NCBI RefSeq assembly: GCF_001613245.1
Contig: NZ_BDBZ01000006.1
Location: forward strand, 1-64,000
From: Nocardia speluncae NBRC 108251
GTDB lineage: Bacteria > Actinomycetota > Actinomycetes > Mycobacteriales > Mycobacteriaceae
Reading direction: 5' to 3'
Length of the DNA: 64,000 nucleotides
Each line of letters begins with the position of its first letter. Positions within the stretch are counted from its first letter, which is position 1. Position numbers and translations under genes: made by a program. This document shows, one piece after another, positions 18,178-26,247 of the stretch. Below the pieces are notes generated by a model. The model was not told where the DNA came from, did not search any database, and saw nothing but the letters and a program-made list of their open reading frames with translations.

Positions 18178-19047
18178 ATGGAACTACAGCAGCTGCGGTA
18201 CGTCCTCGCGGTGGCGGAGACGAAGAATTTCACCCGGGCAGCCCGGCAATGCCTGGTGGTGCAGTCGGCGCTGAGTCACCAGATCGCACGCCTCGAAAGG
18301 GAACTGGGTGCGAAACTCTTCGAACGCACGAGCCGCCGCGTCGAACTCACCCCGGCCGGGGCGGCGTTCCTGCCGGCGGCCCGGCAAACCCTGGAAGCCG
18401 CCGAGCGGGCGCGCGCCGAGGTCACCGCAGTGTCCGGTGAGATCCGCGGCCGCCTCGCCATCGGAGCGATACCCAGTGTCGGCGCGATCGATCTGCTGGG
18501 GACACTGCGCGATTTCCGCAGCCGCCATCCCCGGGTGCAGATCAGCTTGCAGGTGGGGATGAGCGACCATCTCGTAGACGATGTCCGCCAGGGTCGGCTG
18601 GACATCGCTTTCCTCGGTCTTCCGGCCGGTACCGAACCGAGTGGTGTCGTAGCGCGCGAACTCGCCCGCGGCGAGCTGGTCGCCGTGGTCTCCCCCGCCC
18701 ACCCGCTGGCCGGTGAACGCGGGGTCGGCGCGGAACGGTTGAGCGCGGAACTTTTCGTCGATTTCCCCACCGGCTCCCCCGGGCGGGCACAGGCCGATCA
18801 GGCCTTCACTGCCGCCGGGGTGCACCGTGAGGTGGCATTCGAAGTGGTCGCGGTGGACTATTTCGCCGAACTGATCCGGCGCAACCTGTGCATCGGCCTG
18901 CTACCCGAATCCGTCGTGGGGGCCTTTCCCGATCTGCGGACCGCCACCCTGCGAAACCCGCCGCGCCGCGTCGAGTACGTCGTGTGGGGTCGCCGCAACC
19001 CCGGTCCGGCCGCGGCGGCCTACCTTTCAGCGCTCGACGTATCGTAG
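18178..19047 (+). CDS. LysR-family transcriptional regulator
   Basis: 289 residues. The N-terminal winged HTH is classic (MELQQLRYVLAVAETKNFTRAARQCLVVQSALSH..., with LERELGAKLFERTSRRVELTPAG). A periplasmic-binding-like effector domain follows from about residue 90 (GRLAIGAIPSVGAIDL). The start at 18178 gives the canonical LysR beginning. It is divergent from the MFS-reductase pair, the usual LysR arrangement, and should activate it in response to an unknown small molecule. Confidence 0.92.
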   Translation: MELQQLRYVLAVAETKNFTRAARQCLVVQSALSHQIARLERELGAKLFERTSRRVELTPAGAAFLPAARQTLEAAERARAEVTAVSGEIRGRLAIGAIPSVGAIDLLGTLRDFRSRHPRVQISLQVGMSDHLVDDVRQGRLDIAFLGLPAGTEPSGVVARELARGELVAVVSPAHPLAGERGVGAERLSAELFVDFPTGSPGRAQADQAFTAAGVHREVAFEVVAVDYFAELIRRNLCIGLLPESVVGAFPDLRTATLRNPPRRVEYVVWGRRNPGPAAAAYLSALDVS

Positions 19048-19070
19048 ATTTCCGGACGCGGAGGTCCGCG

Positions 19071-19694
19071 CTAGCGCGAGAGTACGGCCACCAGGAAATC
19101 CGATTCGCCGGTGAACGGGCGCAGATCCCAGGTGGAGAGCAAGAGATCTTCGTGGAGGCCCTGCTCGGCGGCATCGGCGCGGAACTGCTCGAATTCGTAG
19201 TCGCGGCCGGCACCGAAGCCGATGACCACTCGGCCGTCCGGCGCCAGATGTCGCGCGAAACCGGCGAGCACGGCCGAACGGGTGGCCGGCGCCAGGAACG
19301 TGACAACATTGCCCGCACAGACGATCACATCGAAATCGGCCGCGACTCCACGGGACGCAAGATCGAGTTCGGCCAGGTCACCGACGAGCCAGGTGGGGCC
19401 GGGATAGTCGGCTTCGGCGGCGGCGATCAGCACCGGGTCTACATCCACACCCACCACCGCATGCCCGGAATTGTGCAGGAACCCGCCCAGCCGGCCGGGC
19501 CCGCAGCCCGCATCGAGTACCCGGCCCCGGCGGCCGAGCATCGCGTCGATCAGCCGCGCCTCCCCGAAAATGTCCTGGCCGCCGGCAACGAGATCGCGGA
19601 ATCGCTGCACATACCACTGCGAATGCTGCGGGTCGGCGGCGACGAGCTCCTCCCATTTGCTCGGAACGCGGCCCTCGGGGATGTGGGCGTTCAT
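19071..19694 (-). CDS. SAM-dependent methyltransferase
   Basis: 207-residue class I methyltransferase. The SAM-binding motif I is VLDAGCGPGRLGG, followed by the acidic strand end VVGVDVDPVLIAAA and a motif-IV-like FDVIVCAGNVV. The start MNAHIPEG at 19694 has GAGGAGGAAA just upstream; longer forms are less likely. The N-terminal HSQWYVQRFRDL segment resembles the methyltransferase_25 group common in actinobacteria. It is convergent with the LysR gene and stands alone, so the acceptor is unknown. Confidence 0.86.
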   Translation of the reverse strand: MNAHIPEGRVPSKWEELVAADPQHSQWYVQRFRDLVAGGQDIFGEARLIDAMLGRRGRVLDAGCGPGRLGGFLHNSGHAVVGVDVDPVLIAAAEADYPGPTWLVGDLAELDLASRGVAADFDVIVCAGNVVTFLAPATRSAVLAGFARHLAPDGRVVIGFGAGRDYEFEQFRADAAEQGLHEDLLLSTWDLRPFTGESDFLVAVLSR

Positions 19695-19902
19695 CGGTTT
19701 CCTCCTCGGCTCGGCCACGACGGTAGGCAACCGTCACCACACGGTACGGCCTGCGGGAGCCCGATCGGCCGCGGCGTCGGACCACCCGTACTCGGGTAGA
19801 ACGCCTCGCTCGCGGTACGGCAGGGTGCGACTCGAATATCCAGCCGGTGGCCGCCGGCCGGACCCGGCTTCAGTGCTCGCACATGTGATAGGTGTGGGCG
19901 GC

Positions 19903-20151
19903 ATGACTTCTTCGAATCCAGAGGGCCTGCCACCGTGCGAGCTGTGCGGCGGCCGGCAGGTCGGCAACCTCGCCGTGATGAGCCAATACAACGTCGGAAT
20001 CCACCCCGCGGGGCGCCAGCTGTGGGGGAAACCGCTGTCGCGGCTCTCGGCCGTCACCTGCCTGACCTGTGGTCACACCAAGATCTTCGCGACCGATCTG
20101 GACAAGATCCGCGCCGAAGCCACCGATCACCCCGAAGCTTTTCGCTGGTAA
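19903..20151 (+). CDS. Small zinc-ribbon protein
   Basis: 82 residues with two CxxC knuckles, CELC (residues 12-15) and CLTC (53-56), spaced as in zinc ribbons. Between them is a hydrophobic/basic stretch ending in the SAVTCLTCGHTKIFA sequence. It resembles the short actinobacterial proteins classed as nucleic-acid-binding Zn-ribbon proteins, but no function is established. The chosen ATG follows a gtgtgggcggc stretch that is a weak ribosome site. No membrane or signal segment is present. It lies between a methyltransferase and a MarR gene, neither of which points to its role. Confidence 0.65.
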   Translation: MTSSNPEGLPPCELCGGRQVGNLAVMSQYNVGIHPAGRQLWGKPLSRLSAVTCLTCGHTKIFATDLDKIRAEATDHPEAFRW

Positions 20152-20240
20152 CCGCGCGCCACTGGCCACTCCTCGGGAGAGCGCGAACCGGCTTGCCGCC
20201 GACGGGACGCGGCGCACAGGCGAGATCGTCGTGCGCGCGG

Positions 20241-20630
20241 TCAGTCCAGGTGCCTGCGCAAAACTTCCAGATGGGTCGGTTTGGCGTCGTCGAGCCGTGC
20301 CCGGCCCGCCGGGGTGAGTTTCAGGAAGTTGGCGCGCCGGTCGAAATCGCAGGCCGCGCGCTCCAGCAGACCTGCCTTCTCGAGCCGTGTCACGGTTCGA
20401 GAGAGGGCGCTCTGGCTGAGGTACATCTCCGTTTCGATGTCCTTCATCTTGACCTCTTCGGTCTGCTCGGCACCGCAGCGACCGCCGAGGACCTGCAGGA
20501 GTTCGAACTCGCTGAGCCCGAGCTGATGCCGTGCCTGCAGCGCGTTCTCCAGCTCGCAGGACGTGCCGTGGTACCGGCGGAGCGTATCGGACCACTTCGC
20601 GCAGACATCTTTGTCGGTGTCGTGGTACAT
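20241..20630 (-). CDS. MarR-family transcriptional regulator
   Basis: 129 residues, slightly short for MarR but with the whole winged HTH: LSEFELLQVLGG, MYLSQSALSRTVTRLEKAGLLER (recognition helix) and the wing FDRRANFLKLTPAGR. The N-terminal CAKWSDTLRRYHGT gives the dimer helix; two Cys (in VCAKW and SCELE) might respond to oxidants, but this is speculative. It is divergent from a DHA2 exporter whose upstream region carries repeat elements, so it probably represses that pump, as MarR/EmrR systems do. Confidence 0.88.
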   Translation of the reverse strand: MYHDTDKDVCAKWSDTLRRYHGTSCELENALQARHQLGLSEFELLQVLGGRCGAEQTEEVKMKDIETEMYLSQSALSRTVTRLEKAGLLERAACDFDRRANFLKLTPAGRARLDDAKPTHLEVLRRHLD

Positions 20631-20644
20631 GACCCGAGGTTATC

Positions 20645-20692
20645 ATGTCAAGACATTTTATGCTCACACATTACATGCGTTGACATTTAATG
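20645..20692. promoter_or_regulatory. MarR operator region with paired repeats
   Basis: AT-rich segment between the divergent MarR and MFS genes. It has an inverted repeat atgtc-aa-gacat (20645-20656) and two near-identical direct elements, aagacattttatg (20650-20662) and ttgacatttaatg (20680-20692), 30 bases apart, about three helical turns. This fits two regulator dimers on one DNA face. Confidence 0.55.
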
Positions 20693-20715
20693 TGCGTGCA
20701 TTTACGTTTGCCGTC

Positions 20716-22161
20716 GTGACCCCGACTGCCACCTCGCCGCAGAACTTCACCCCGGCCGAGATATCCCCCGCGCCCACCCCCGGCCGCTGGAGCCCCGAGC
20801 TGTGGGCAATCTTGTTCGTCGCCGGCCTCGCCATGTTCCTCGACGCCCTCGACGTCTCCATGGTCGGCGTGGCGCTGCCCTCCATCGGCCAAGAACTGGG
20901 CCTGGACACCTCCGCACTGCAATGGATCGTGAACGGCTACATCCTCGGCTACGGCGGCCTGCTGCTCCTCGGCGGCCGCGCCGCCGATCTCCTCGGCCGC
21001 CGACAGGTCTTCCTGACCGCCCTGGTCGTCTTCGGTATCGCGTCACTGGTGGGCGGGCTCGTGGACGAAGGCTGGCTGCTGATCGCCACCCGGATCATCA
21101 AGGGTGTCGCCGCCGCGTTCACCGCCCCAGCCGCGCTGTCGATCATCACCACCACATTCAAGGAGGGCCCCGACCGCAACCGCGCACTGTCGATCTTCGC
21201 GATCTTCGGCGCCACCGGATACGCCTCCGGGCTCATCGTGTCCGGCCTGCTCACCGGTATCGACTGGCGGCTCACCTTCTACCTGCCCGTCGTCGTGGTC
21301 GCCGGGGTCGTGCTCGCCGCCTACCTCGTGGTGCCGCGCAATACCGAAAAGGAGGAGGGCCGGATCGATTTCGCCGGTGCCGCACTACTCACCGGCGGCA
21401 CACTCGCCGCGATCTACACCATCGTCACAGCCCCGGAGACCGGTTTCACCGCCACCGTCATCGCAACCACTGTCCTGGCGGTCGGCCTGCTCGGCAGCTT
21501 CTTCGTGGTCGAGAACCGGGTCGGCCACCCGCTCGTGCGCCTGAGCATCTTCAAGGTGAAGTCGATCGTGCGGGCGAATCTGGCCGCGCTGGCGATTTTC
21601 GGCTCCTACCTCAGCTTCCAGACCATCGTCTCGCTGTACCTGCAGAACACACTGCACTGGGAGCCGCTGCAGATGGCGCTCGCCATGGCACCGACCGGCA
21701 TCATCGTGGCCGTCATCTCACCGATCGCGGGCAAACTCATCGACCGCTTCGGCACCACCCCGATGATCCTCGCCGCGCTCACCTCCTTCGTGGCCGGCTA
21801 CACGTGGTTCCTGACCCGCGGCGGCAACCCCAGCCCGGTCTACGCCCTCGACTACCTGCCCGCGTTCCTGCTGCTGGGACTCGGTTTCGCACTGGGCTTC
21901 TCGGCCGTGATGGTACAGGCCACCGAAGGTATCGCCGACCACGAACAGGGCCTGGCCTCCGGCCTGGTGCAGACCTCGTTCCAGATCGGCGGCGCGGTGG
22001 TACTGGCCATCGCCACAGGCCTGATCAGCGGCGCCACCACCGACGGTATCGCCGGGTACCGGCCGGGGCTGTACCTGGTCACCGCAGTCGCGGTGGTCGG
22101 CCTGGTGGCGTCGATCGCGGCCGTACTGAAGCGCGAACAGGCGGTCGCCACGATCGTGTAA
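20716..22161 (+). CDS. MFS drug exporter (DHA2/14-TM type)
   Basis: About 481 residues and roughly 14 hydrophobic segments. LFVAGLAMFLDALDVSMVGVALPSIGQELG followed by LQWIVNGYILGYGGLLLLGGRAADLLGRR is characteristic of the EmrB/QacA (DHA2) branch, with motif A as GRAADLLGRRQVF. Start codons compete: GTG 20716 (chosen), GTG 20692 and TTG 20680; the latter two would overlap the operator repeats. The divergent MarR gene should control it. It probably exports a toxic organic compound that also serves as the MarR ligand. Confidence 0.88.
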   Translation: MTPTATSPQNFTPAEISPAPTPGRWSPELWAILFVAGLAMFLDALDVSMVGVALPSIGQELGLDTSALQWIVNGYILGYGGLLLLGGRAADLLGRRQVFLTALVVFGIASLVGGLVDEGWLLIATRIIKGVAAAFTAPAALSIITTTFKEGPDRNRALSIFAIFGATGYASGLIVSGLLTGIDWRLTFYLPVVVVAGVVLAAYLVVPRNTEKEEGRIDFAGAALLTGGTLAAIYTIVTAPETGFTATVIATTVLAVGLLGSFFVVENRVGHPLVRLSIFKVKSIVRANLAALAIFGSYLSFQTIVSLYLQNTLHWEPLQMALAMAPTGIIVAVISPIAGKLIDRFGTTPMILAALTSFVAGYTWFLTRGGNPSPVYALDYLPAFLLLGLGFALGFSAVMVQATEGIADHEQGLASGLVQTSFQIGGAVVLAIATGLISGATTDGIAGYRPGLYLVTAVAVVGLVASIAAVLKREQAVATIV

Positions 22162-22173
22162 GGACCTGCCACC

Positions 22174-22232
22174 GTGATCCGTCCGCCGCTCCGGATCACC
22201 CCTGCCCGCAGCCCGATCCGGGTGCGGGCAGG
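22174..22232. terminator. Two hairpins between convergent genes
   Basis: First hairpin gtgatccg/cggatcac (22174-22199), second cctgcccgca/tgcgggcagg (22201-22232), lying 13 bases past the MFS stop and 93 bases from the oxyR stop. They probably separate the two convergent transcripts. Confidence 0.6.
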
Positions 22233-22324
22233 GACGTCCACCCGACGGTCCCGCAGTCCTGCGCGCACCGCCGCAGCGGGTCCGGACACCGCCGGGCACT
22301 CGGGTCGAACATCATGGCGGTTTC

Positions 22325-23233
22325 TCAGACCGGCCGCTGCGCGCGGATGACCTCTGCGAGATAGGCGTAATCGTCGGCGCGGGCGGTGGATGCGCGGTAC
22401 ACCAAACCCAGCGTGCGCCCGGGAGCGGGCGCGGCGAACCGCACGATTTCCAGGGCACCGCGACCGGTTTCGGCCGCGACCGCCATTTCCGGGATCAGGG
22501 TCACTCCGAGCCCGCCCGCCACACACTGCACCACCGTCGACAGCGAGGCCGCGCGGGTATCCCCCACCGCGCCCGGCCGGATTTCTGCGGAACGGCACAG
22601 TTCGAGAGTCTGGGCGCGTAGGCAGTGCCCCTCGTCGAGGAGCAGGATCGGCAGCGTGTCCAGCGCCGACGGGGCGAGATCGATCCGACCCGCCAGCTCG
22701 TGCTCCGCCGGCACCACCACGACGAAATCCTCCGTGTACAACGGTATCTCCACCACCCCGGGAACATCGGCGGGAAGAGCGAGCACCGCGACGTCCAGAC
22801 TGCCGGTGCGCAGTTCGTCGAGGAGGCGCGCCGTTCTGTCCTCGACGATCCGCGGCGTCAACGCGGGGAGCCGGCGCCGCAGGGCCGGCAGCAAGGCGGG
22901 CAGCAGATACGGTGCGACCGTCGGAATGATGCCCATCCGCAGGACACCGCCGAGCGTATCGCCATTGGCGGCGGACAGGAATCGGTCGGCCGCGTCCAGT
23001 GTCGCGATCGCCTGCGGTAGCAGGCGCCGGCCGGCCTCGGTCACCAGGACCCTTCTGGTGCTGCGTTCGATCAGCTGCAGTCCGAGCCCGTTTTCCAGCG
23101 CGGCCAGTGCCTGCGAGAGCGTGGGTTGGCTCACATCGAGGCTCGTGGCGGCCGCGCCGAAATGGCGATGTTCGGCGACGGCGACGAAGGCACGCAGCTG
23201 CGAGAGGGTCGGCTGATAAGACTGATCGGACAT
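22325..23233 (-). CDS. oxyR: OxyR peroxide-responsive LysR regulator
   Basis: 302 residues. The HTH is TLSQLRAFVAVAEHRHFGAAATSLDVSQPTLSQ (as a LysR start), followed by the effector domain. The redox cysteines are Cys204 (LLDEGHCLRAQ) and Cys213 (LELC), nine residues apart as in E. coli OxyR (199/208). H2O2 should oxidise them to a disulfide and switch on the divergent ahpC-ahpD genes. ATG 23233 is chosen because the protein then begins as other OxyR proteins do; the longer frame would cross the promoter. The gene is intact, unlike oxyR of M. tuberculosis. Confidence 0.95.
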   Translation of the reverse strand: MSDQSYQPTLSQLRAFVAVAEHRHFGAAATSLDVSQPTLSQALAALENGLGLQLIERSTRRVLVTEAGRRLLPQAIATLDAADRFLSAANGDTLGGVLRMGIIPTVAPYLLPALLPALRRRLPALTPRIVEDRTARLLDELRTGSLDVAVLALPADVPGVVEIPLYTEDFVVVVPAEHELAGRIDLAPSALDTLPILLLDEGHCLRAQTLELCRSAEIRPGAVGDTRAASLSTVVQCVAGGLGVTLIPEMAVAAETGRGALEIVRFAAPAPGRTLGLVYRASTARADDYAYLAEVIRAQRPV

Positions 23234-23259
23234 ACCTATCAGTCTAGTGCGACCTATCA
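23234..23259. promoter_or_regulatory. Candidate OxyR binding region
   Basis: Direct repeat acctatca at 23234-23241 and 23252-23259, 18 bases apart, immediately before the oxyR start and about 95 bases before ahpC. LysR proteins bind such paired half-sites in divergent promoters; this is the only clear repeat there. Confidence 0.45.
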
Positions 23260-23354
23260 CTTTTGCCTTTTGTGAATTGATTGGCAAGATCGAAGCCGAA
23301 CGTTCACCCCGCCGGCCGAGTCCGCCGGCCTTTCGATACGACAAGGAGTCGACC

Positions 23355-23942
23355 ATGCCCCTGTTGACCATCGGCGACCAGTTCCCCGCCTACGACCTCA
23401 CCGCGGTGATCGGCGGTGACCTGTCGAAGGTCGACGCCCAGCAACCCGACGACTACTTCACCAGGGTCACCAGCTCCGACTACGCCGGCAAGTGGCGGAT
23501 CGTCTTCTTCTGGCCGAAGGATTTCACCTTCGTCTGCCCCACCGAGATCGCCGCCTTCGGCAAACTGAACGAGGAGTTCGCCGATCGCGACGCCCAGGTG
23601 CTCGGCGCCTCGGTGGACAACGAGTTCGTGCACTTCCAGTGGCGGGCCCAGCACGAGGACCTGAAGACCCTGCCGTTCCCGATGCTCTCGGACCTCAAGC
23701 GTGAACTCGCCGCCGCCACCGGTGTTCTCAATGCCGACGGCGTGGCCGACCGCGCCACCTTCATCGTCGACCCGAACAACGAGATCCAGTTCGTCTCGGT
23801 GACCGCCGGTTCCGTGGGCCGCAATGTCGACGAGGTGCTGCGGGTATTGGATGCGCTGCAGTCCGACGAGCTGTGCGCATGCAACTGGAAGAAGGGCGAT
23901 CCCACCCTCGACGCCGGCGAACTGCTGTCGGCGAGCGTCTGA
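23355..23942 (+). CDS. ahpC: Alkyl hydroperoxide reductase subunit C (2-Cys peroxiredoxin)
   Basis: 195-residue peroxiredoxin that reduces H2O2, organic peroxides and peroxynitrite. The peroxidatic Cys61 is in FTFVCPTEI; resolving Cys174 and Cys176 are in LCACNWKKG, the three positions known for mycobacterial AhpC. The start at 23355 has AAGGAG nine bases upstream. ahpD follows 16 bases downstream and oxyR is divergent, so the three form a peroxide-defence locus in which AhpD regenerates AhpC. Confidence 0.97.
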   Translation: MPLLTIGDQFPAYDLTAVIGGDLSKVDAQQPDDYFTRVTSSDYAGKWRIVFFWPKDFTFVCPTEIAAFGKLNEEFADRDAQVLGASVDNEFVHFQWRAQHEDLKTLPFPMLSDLKRELAAATGVLNADGVADRATFIVDPNNEIQFVSVTAGSVGRNVDEVLRVLDALQSDELCACNWKKGDPTLDAGELLSASV

Positions 23943-23958
23943 GAGACGAGGTAACGCA

Positions 23959-24498
23959 GTGAGCGTCGACAATCTGAAGAACTCGCTTCCCGAGTACGCC
24001 AAGGATCTGAAGCTCAACCTCTCCTCGCTGGCGCGCACGACCGTGCTCAACGAGCAGCAGCTGTGGGGCACCCTGCTGGCCACCGCCGCGGCCACCCGTT
24101 CGGCCACCACCCTGCGCGAGATCGCGGAGGAAGCGGCCGACACCCTGTCCGCGGAGGCGTACAACGCGGCCCTGGGCGCCGCCTCGATCATGGGCATGAA
24201 CAATGTGTTCTACCGAGGAAAATCCTTCCTCGGCGGTAAATACGACGACCTGCGAGCAGGGCTGCGGATGCAGATCATCGGCACGCCGGGCGTGGACAAG
24301 AACGATTTCGAACTCTGGTCGTTCGCCGTGTCCTCGATCAACGGCTGCCAGCACTGCCTGGAGGCCCACGAGCACACCCTGCGGGAGGCCGGCGTGTCAC
24401 GTGAGGTGATCTTCGAGGCCCTGCGCGCGGCGGCCATCGTGGCCGGCGTCGGCCAGGCCGTGCAGACGAACGAGGCCCTGGCGGGTGCCGCCGTCTGA
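23959..24498 (+). CDS. ahpD: Alkyl hydroperoxide reductase AhpD
   Basis: 179-residue helical protein that passes electrons from dihydrolipoamide (via SucB and Lpd in mycobacteria) to AhpC. The catalytic set is Glu118, Cys130, Cys133 and His137 ([13 protein letters not shown]), identical in numbering to M. tuberculosis AhpD. Start is GTG 23959, with GAGGTAAC nearby. It links functionally to the lipoylated E2 gene at the left edge of the window, although the loci are 20 kb apart. A rho-independent terminator follows. Confidence 0.96.
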   Translation: MSVDNLKNSLPEYAKDLKLNLSSLARTTVLNEQQLWGTLLATAAATRSATTLREIAEEAADTLSAEAYNAALGAASIMGMNNVFYRGKSFLGGKYDDLRAGLRMQIIGTPGVDKNDFELWSFAVSSINGCQHCLEAHEHTLREAGVSREVIFEALRAAAIVAGVGQAVQTNEALAGAAV

Positions 24499-24528
24499 TC
24501 CGCCGCCCGGCACGATTTCGTTTCACCA

Positions 24529-24564
24529 CCCTGTGGGGCCACCGGATTCGGTGGCCCCACAGGG
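24529..24564 (+). terminator. Rho-independent terminator after ahpD
   Basis: Perfect 16-bp stem (ccctgtggggccaccg / cggtggccccacaggg) with loop gatt, followed by cttttc. This is one of the few hairpins here with a U-rich tail. Confidence 0.9.
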
Positions 24565-24741
24565 CTTTTCAATGGAAGTACAGCCCGGCTCACACACTCG
24601 ACGGGCCCGGCACAGCCGAGCCGACCACCCGGGCTCGCCAAGGCTCCGATCACACCTTCACGTCGGCGAACCCGGCCGGGCCGGAGGGGCACCGCCGAGG
24701 ACCACAGCGCCCACCACCGGCACACCCCTGCCCGAGGTCGA

Positions 24742-24779
24742 CCGCGATCCCGCCGGCTGAAAGACCGGCGGGATCGCGG
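24742..24779. terminator. Second strong hairpin, owner unclear
   Basis: Perfect 15-bp stem (ccgcgatcccgccgg / ccggcgggatcgcgg) with an 8-base loop, in a 400-base stretch (24499-24904) that holds no recognised gene. It may be a backup terminator for ahpD or insulate the FAD-monooxygenase promoter. Confidence 0.5.
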
Positions 24780-24817
24780 CAGCCGCACGGCGGGGACCCG
24801 AGCCCAGCACACCGCGC

Positions 24818-24862
24818 GTCAACCAACTGTTGACGCATGCCGATCGTCAACCTAAGGTTGAC
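24818..24862. promoter_or_regulatory. Twin palindromic operators before FAD monooxygenase
   Basis: Two copies of gtcaac-N5-gttgac, at 24818-24834 and 24846-24862, with centres 28 bases apart, 43 bases before the monooxygenase start. The spacing is close to three helical turns less a few bases. The shape is that of a TetR/MarR-type operator pair, yet no regulator gene adjoins it. Confidence 0.7.
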
Positions 24863-24904
24863 GACGGCCGGTGTGGTCCACACCGGCGGAGGACCGATAC
24901 GGGA

Positions 24905-26113
24905 GTGGCAGTGGCAGCCATCGAAGCGCCGGATACGGCGGATACGAAGAAGAAACGCGTACTCGTGGTGGGCGCCGGTATCGCCGGACTCGCCGCCGCC
25001 TTACGGCTGCACCGGCAGGGCTGGGACGTTGTGGTGGTCGAACGAGCCCCGGCCCGGCGCAGCAGCGGCTACCTGGTGAACCTGCACGGTCCCGGATACG
25101 ACGCGGCCGAACGGCTGGGACTGGTGCCCGCTCTGACCCCGTCAGATATCGGCTTCTTCACCTCGATCATGGTCCGCGCCGACGGTCGCGAGAAGTTCCG
25201 GCTACCGGCCGCCGTCGCCGAGGCAGCCGTCGGCAATCGTGCACTGAGTATCTTCCGCGGGGACCTGGAATCGGCGCTGTACGACGCGGTGGCCGAGCAT
25301 GCCGATATCCGGTTCGCCACCACGGTGCGCGCGCTGAGCCAAACCGCGGACGAGGTCGAGGCCACGCTCGGTGACGGCACACATATCCGGGCCGATCTGC
25401 TCATCGGCGCCGACGGAGTGCACTCCCGGATTCGTGAACTCGTCTTCGGCCCCGAAACCGAATACCTGGTGGACCTGGGGCATATGGTCGGCGCATTCCC
25501 GCTCGAGAAGGCCCCCGAGCACGTACCCGACGGCGCCGGAACCACGTTCATCGGCCCCGGCCGCACCGCCGCGGTGATGAACCTGGGCCCACAGCGTTCC
25601 TCGACGTTCTTCACCTACCGCTGCCCCGATACCCGCGCCGAGCTGGAGCTCGGGCCCGCCGCCGCGCTCGGCCGGTCGTTCGGCGATCTCGGCGGTGGAG
25701 TCACCGAGGCCCTGCACCAGCTCGGGACCGATCCGGCCGGCGCCTATTTCGATTCCGTGGGCCAGGTGGTCATGGACCGCTGGAGCGACGGCCGTATCGT
25801 CCTGCTGGGTGACGCCGCCTGGTGTGTCACCGTTTTCGCCGGCTACGGCGCGGCCCTGGCCCTCGACGGCGCCGACCGGCTCGGCGCGGCCCTCGACGAC
25901 CACCGCGACGATATCCCCGGCGCCCTCACCACCTGGGAGTCGTCGCTGCGTCCGGAAGTGGACAAACGACAAACCTTGGCACGCAAAGGAATCAGCCGGT
26001 TCGCTCCCCCGACCCGCGCTCACGTCCGGGCCGGTGAACTCATGTTGCGGGCGATCGGGCTACCCGGTATCCGCGGCCTGGTCCAGCGTTCGATCCGGCG
26101 CGCGAACAACTAG
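24905..26113 (+). CDS. FAD-dependent monooxygenase (PHBH/TetX-type)
   Basis: About 402 residues of a group-A flavoprotein monooxygenase using NAD(P)H and O2. Motifs in order: VLVVGAGIAGLAAALRLHRQGWDVVVVE (FAD GxGxxG fold), LLIGADGVHSRIR (DG motif) and IVLLGDAAWCVTVFAGYGAALAL (GD motif; the usual His-x-x-x-Pro after GDAA is replaced by Trp, as in several TetX-like members). The two GTG codons at 24905 and 24911 are the candidate starts. Twin palindromes sit upstream. Relatives hydroxylate phenols, polyketides or inactivate rifamycin/tetracycline; which applies is not clear. Confidence 0.86.
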   Translation: MAVAAIEAPDTADTKKKRVLVVGAGIAGLAAALRLHRQGWDVVVVERAPARRSSGYLVNLHGPGYDAAERLGLVPALTPSDIGFFTSIMVRADGREKFRLPAAVAEAAVGNRALSIFRGDLESALYDAVAEHADIRFATTVRALSQTADEVEATLGDGTHIRADLLIGADGVHSRIRELVFGPETEYLVDLGHMVGAFPLEKAPEHVPDGAGTTFIGPGRTAAVMNLGPQRSSTFFTYRCPDTRAELELGPAAALGRSFGDLGGGVTEALHQLGTDPAGAYFDSVGQVVMDRWSDGRIVLLGDAAWCVTVFAGYGAALALDGADRLGAALDDHRDDIPGALTTWESSLRPEVDKRQTLARKGISRFAPPTRAHVRAGELMLRAIGLPGIRGLVQRSIRRANN

Positions 26114-26247
26114 CGTGGAACCCACAGTCGGGGATAGGTACGAGGCGTATTCCACCGCCCCGCGGGCACAAGTGGCCGACGGTGGATGACCGTCCGGCCG
26201 GCACACAGGTTCGTCCGAAAGCCCTTCCGCCGCCGTGTCGGCGCGGG

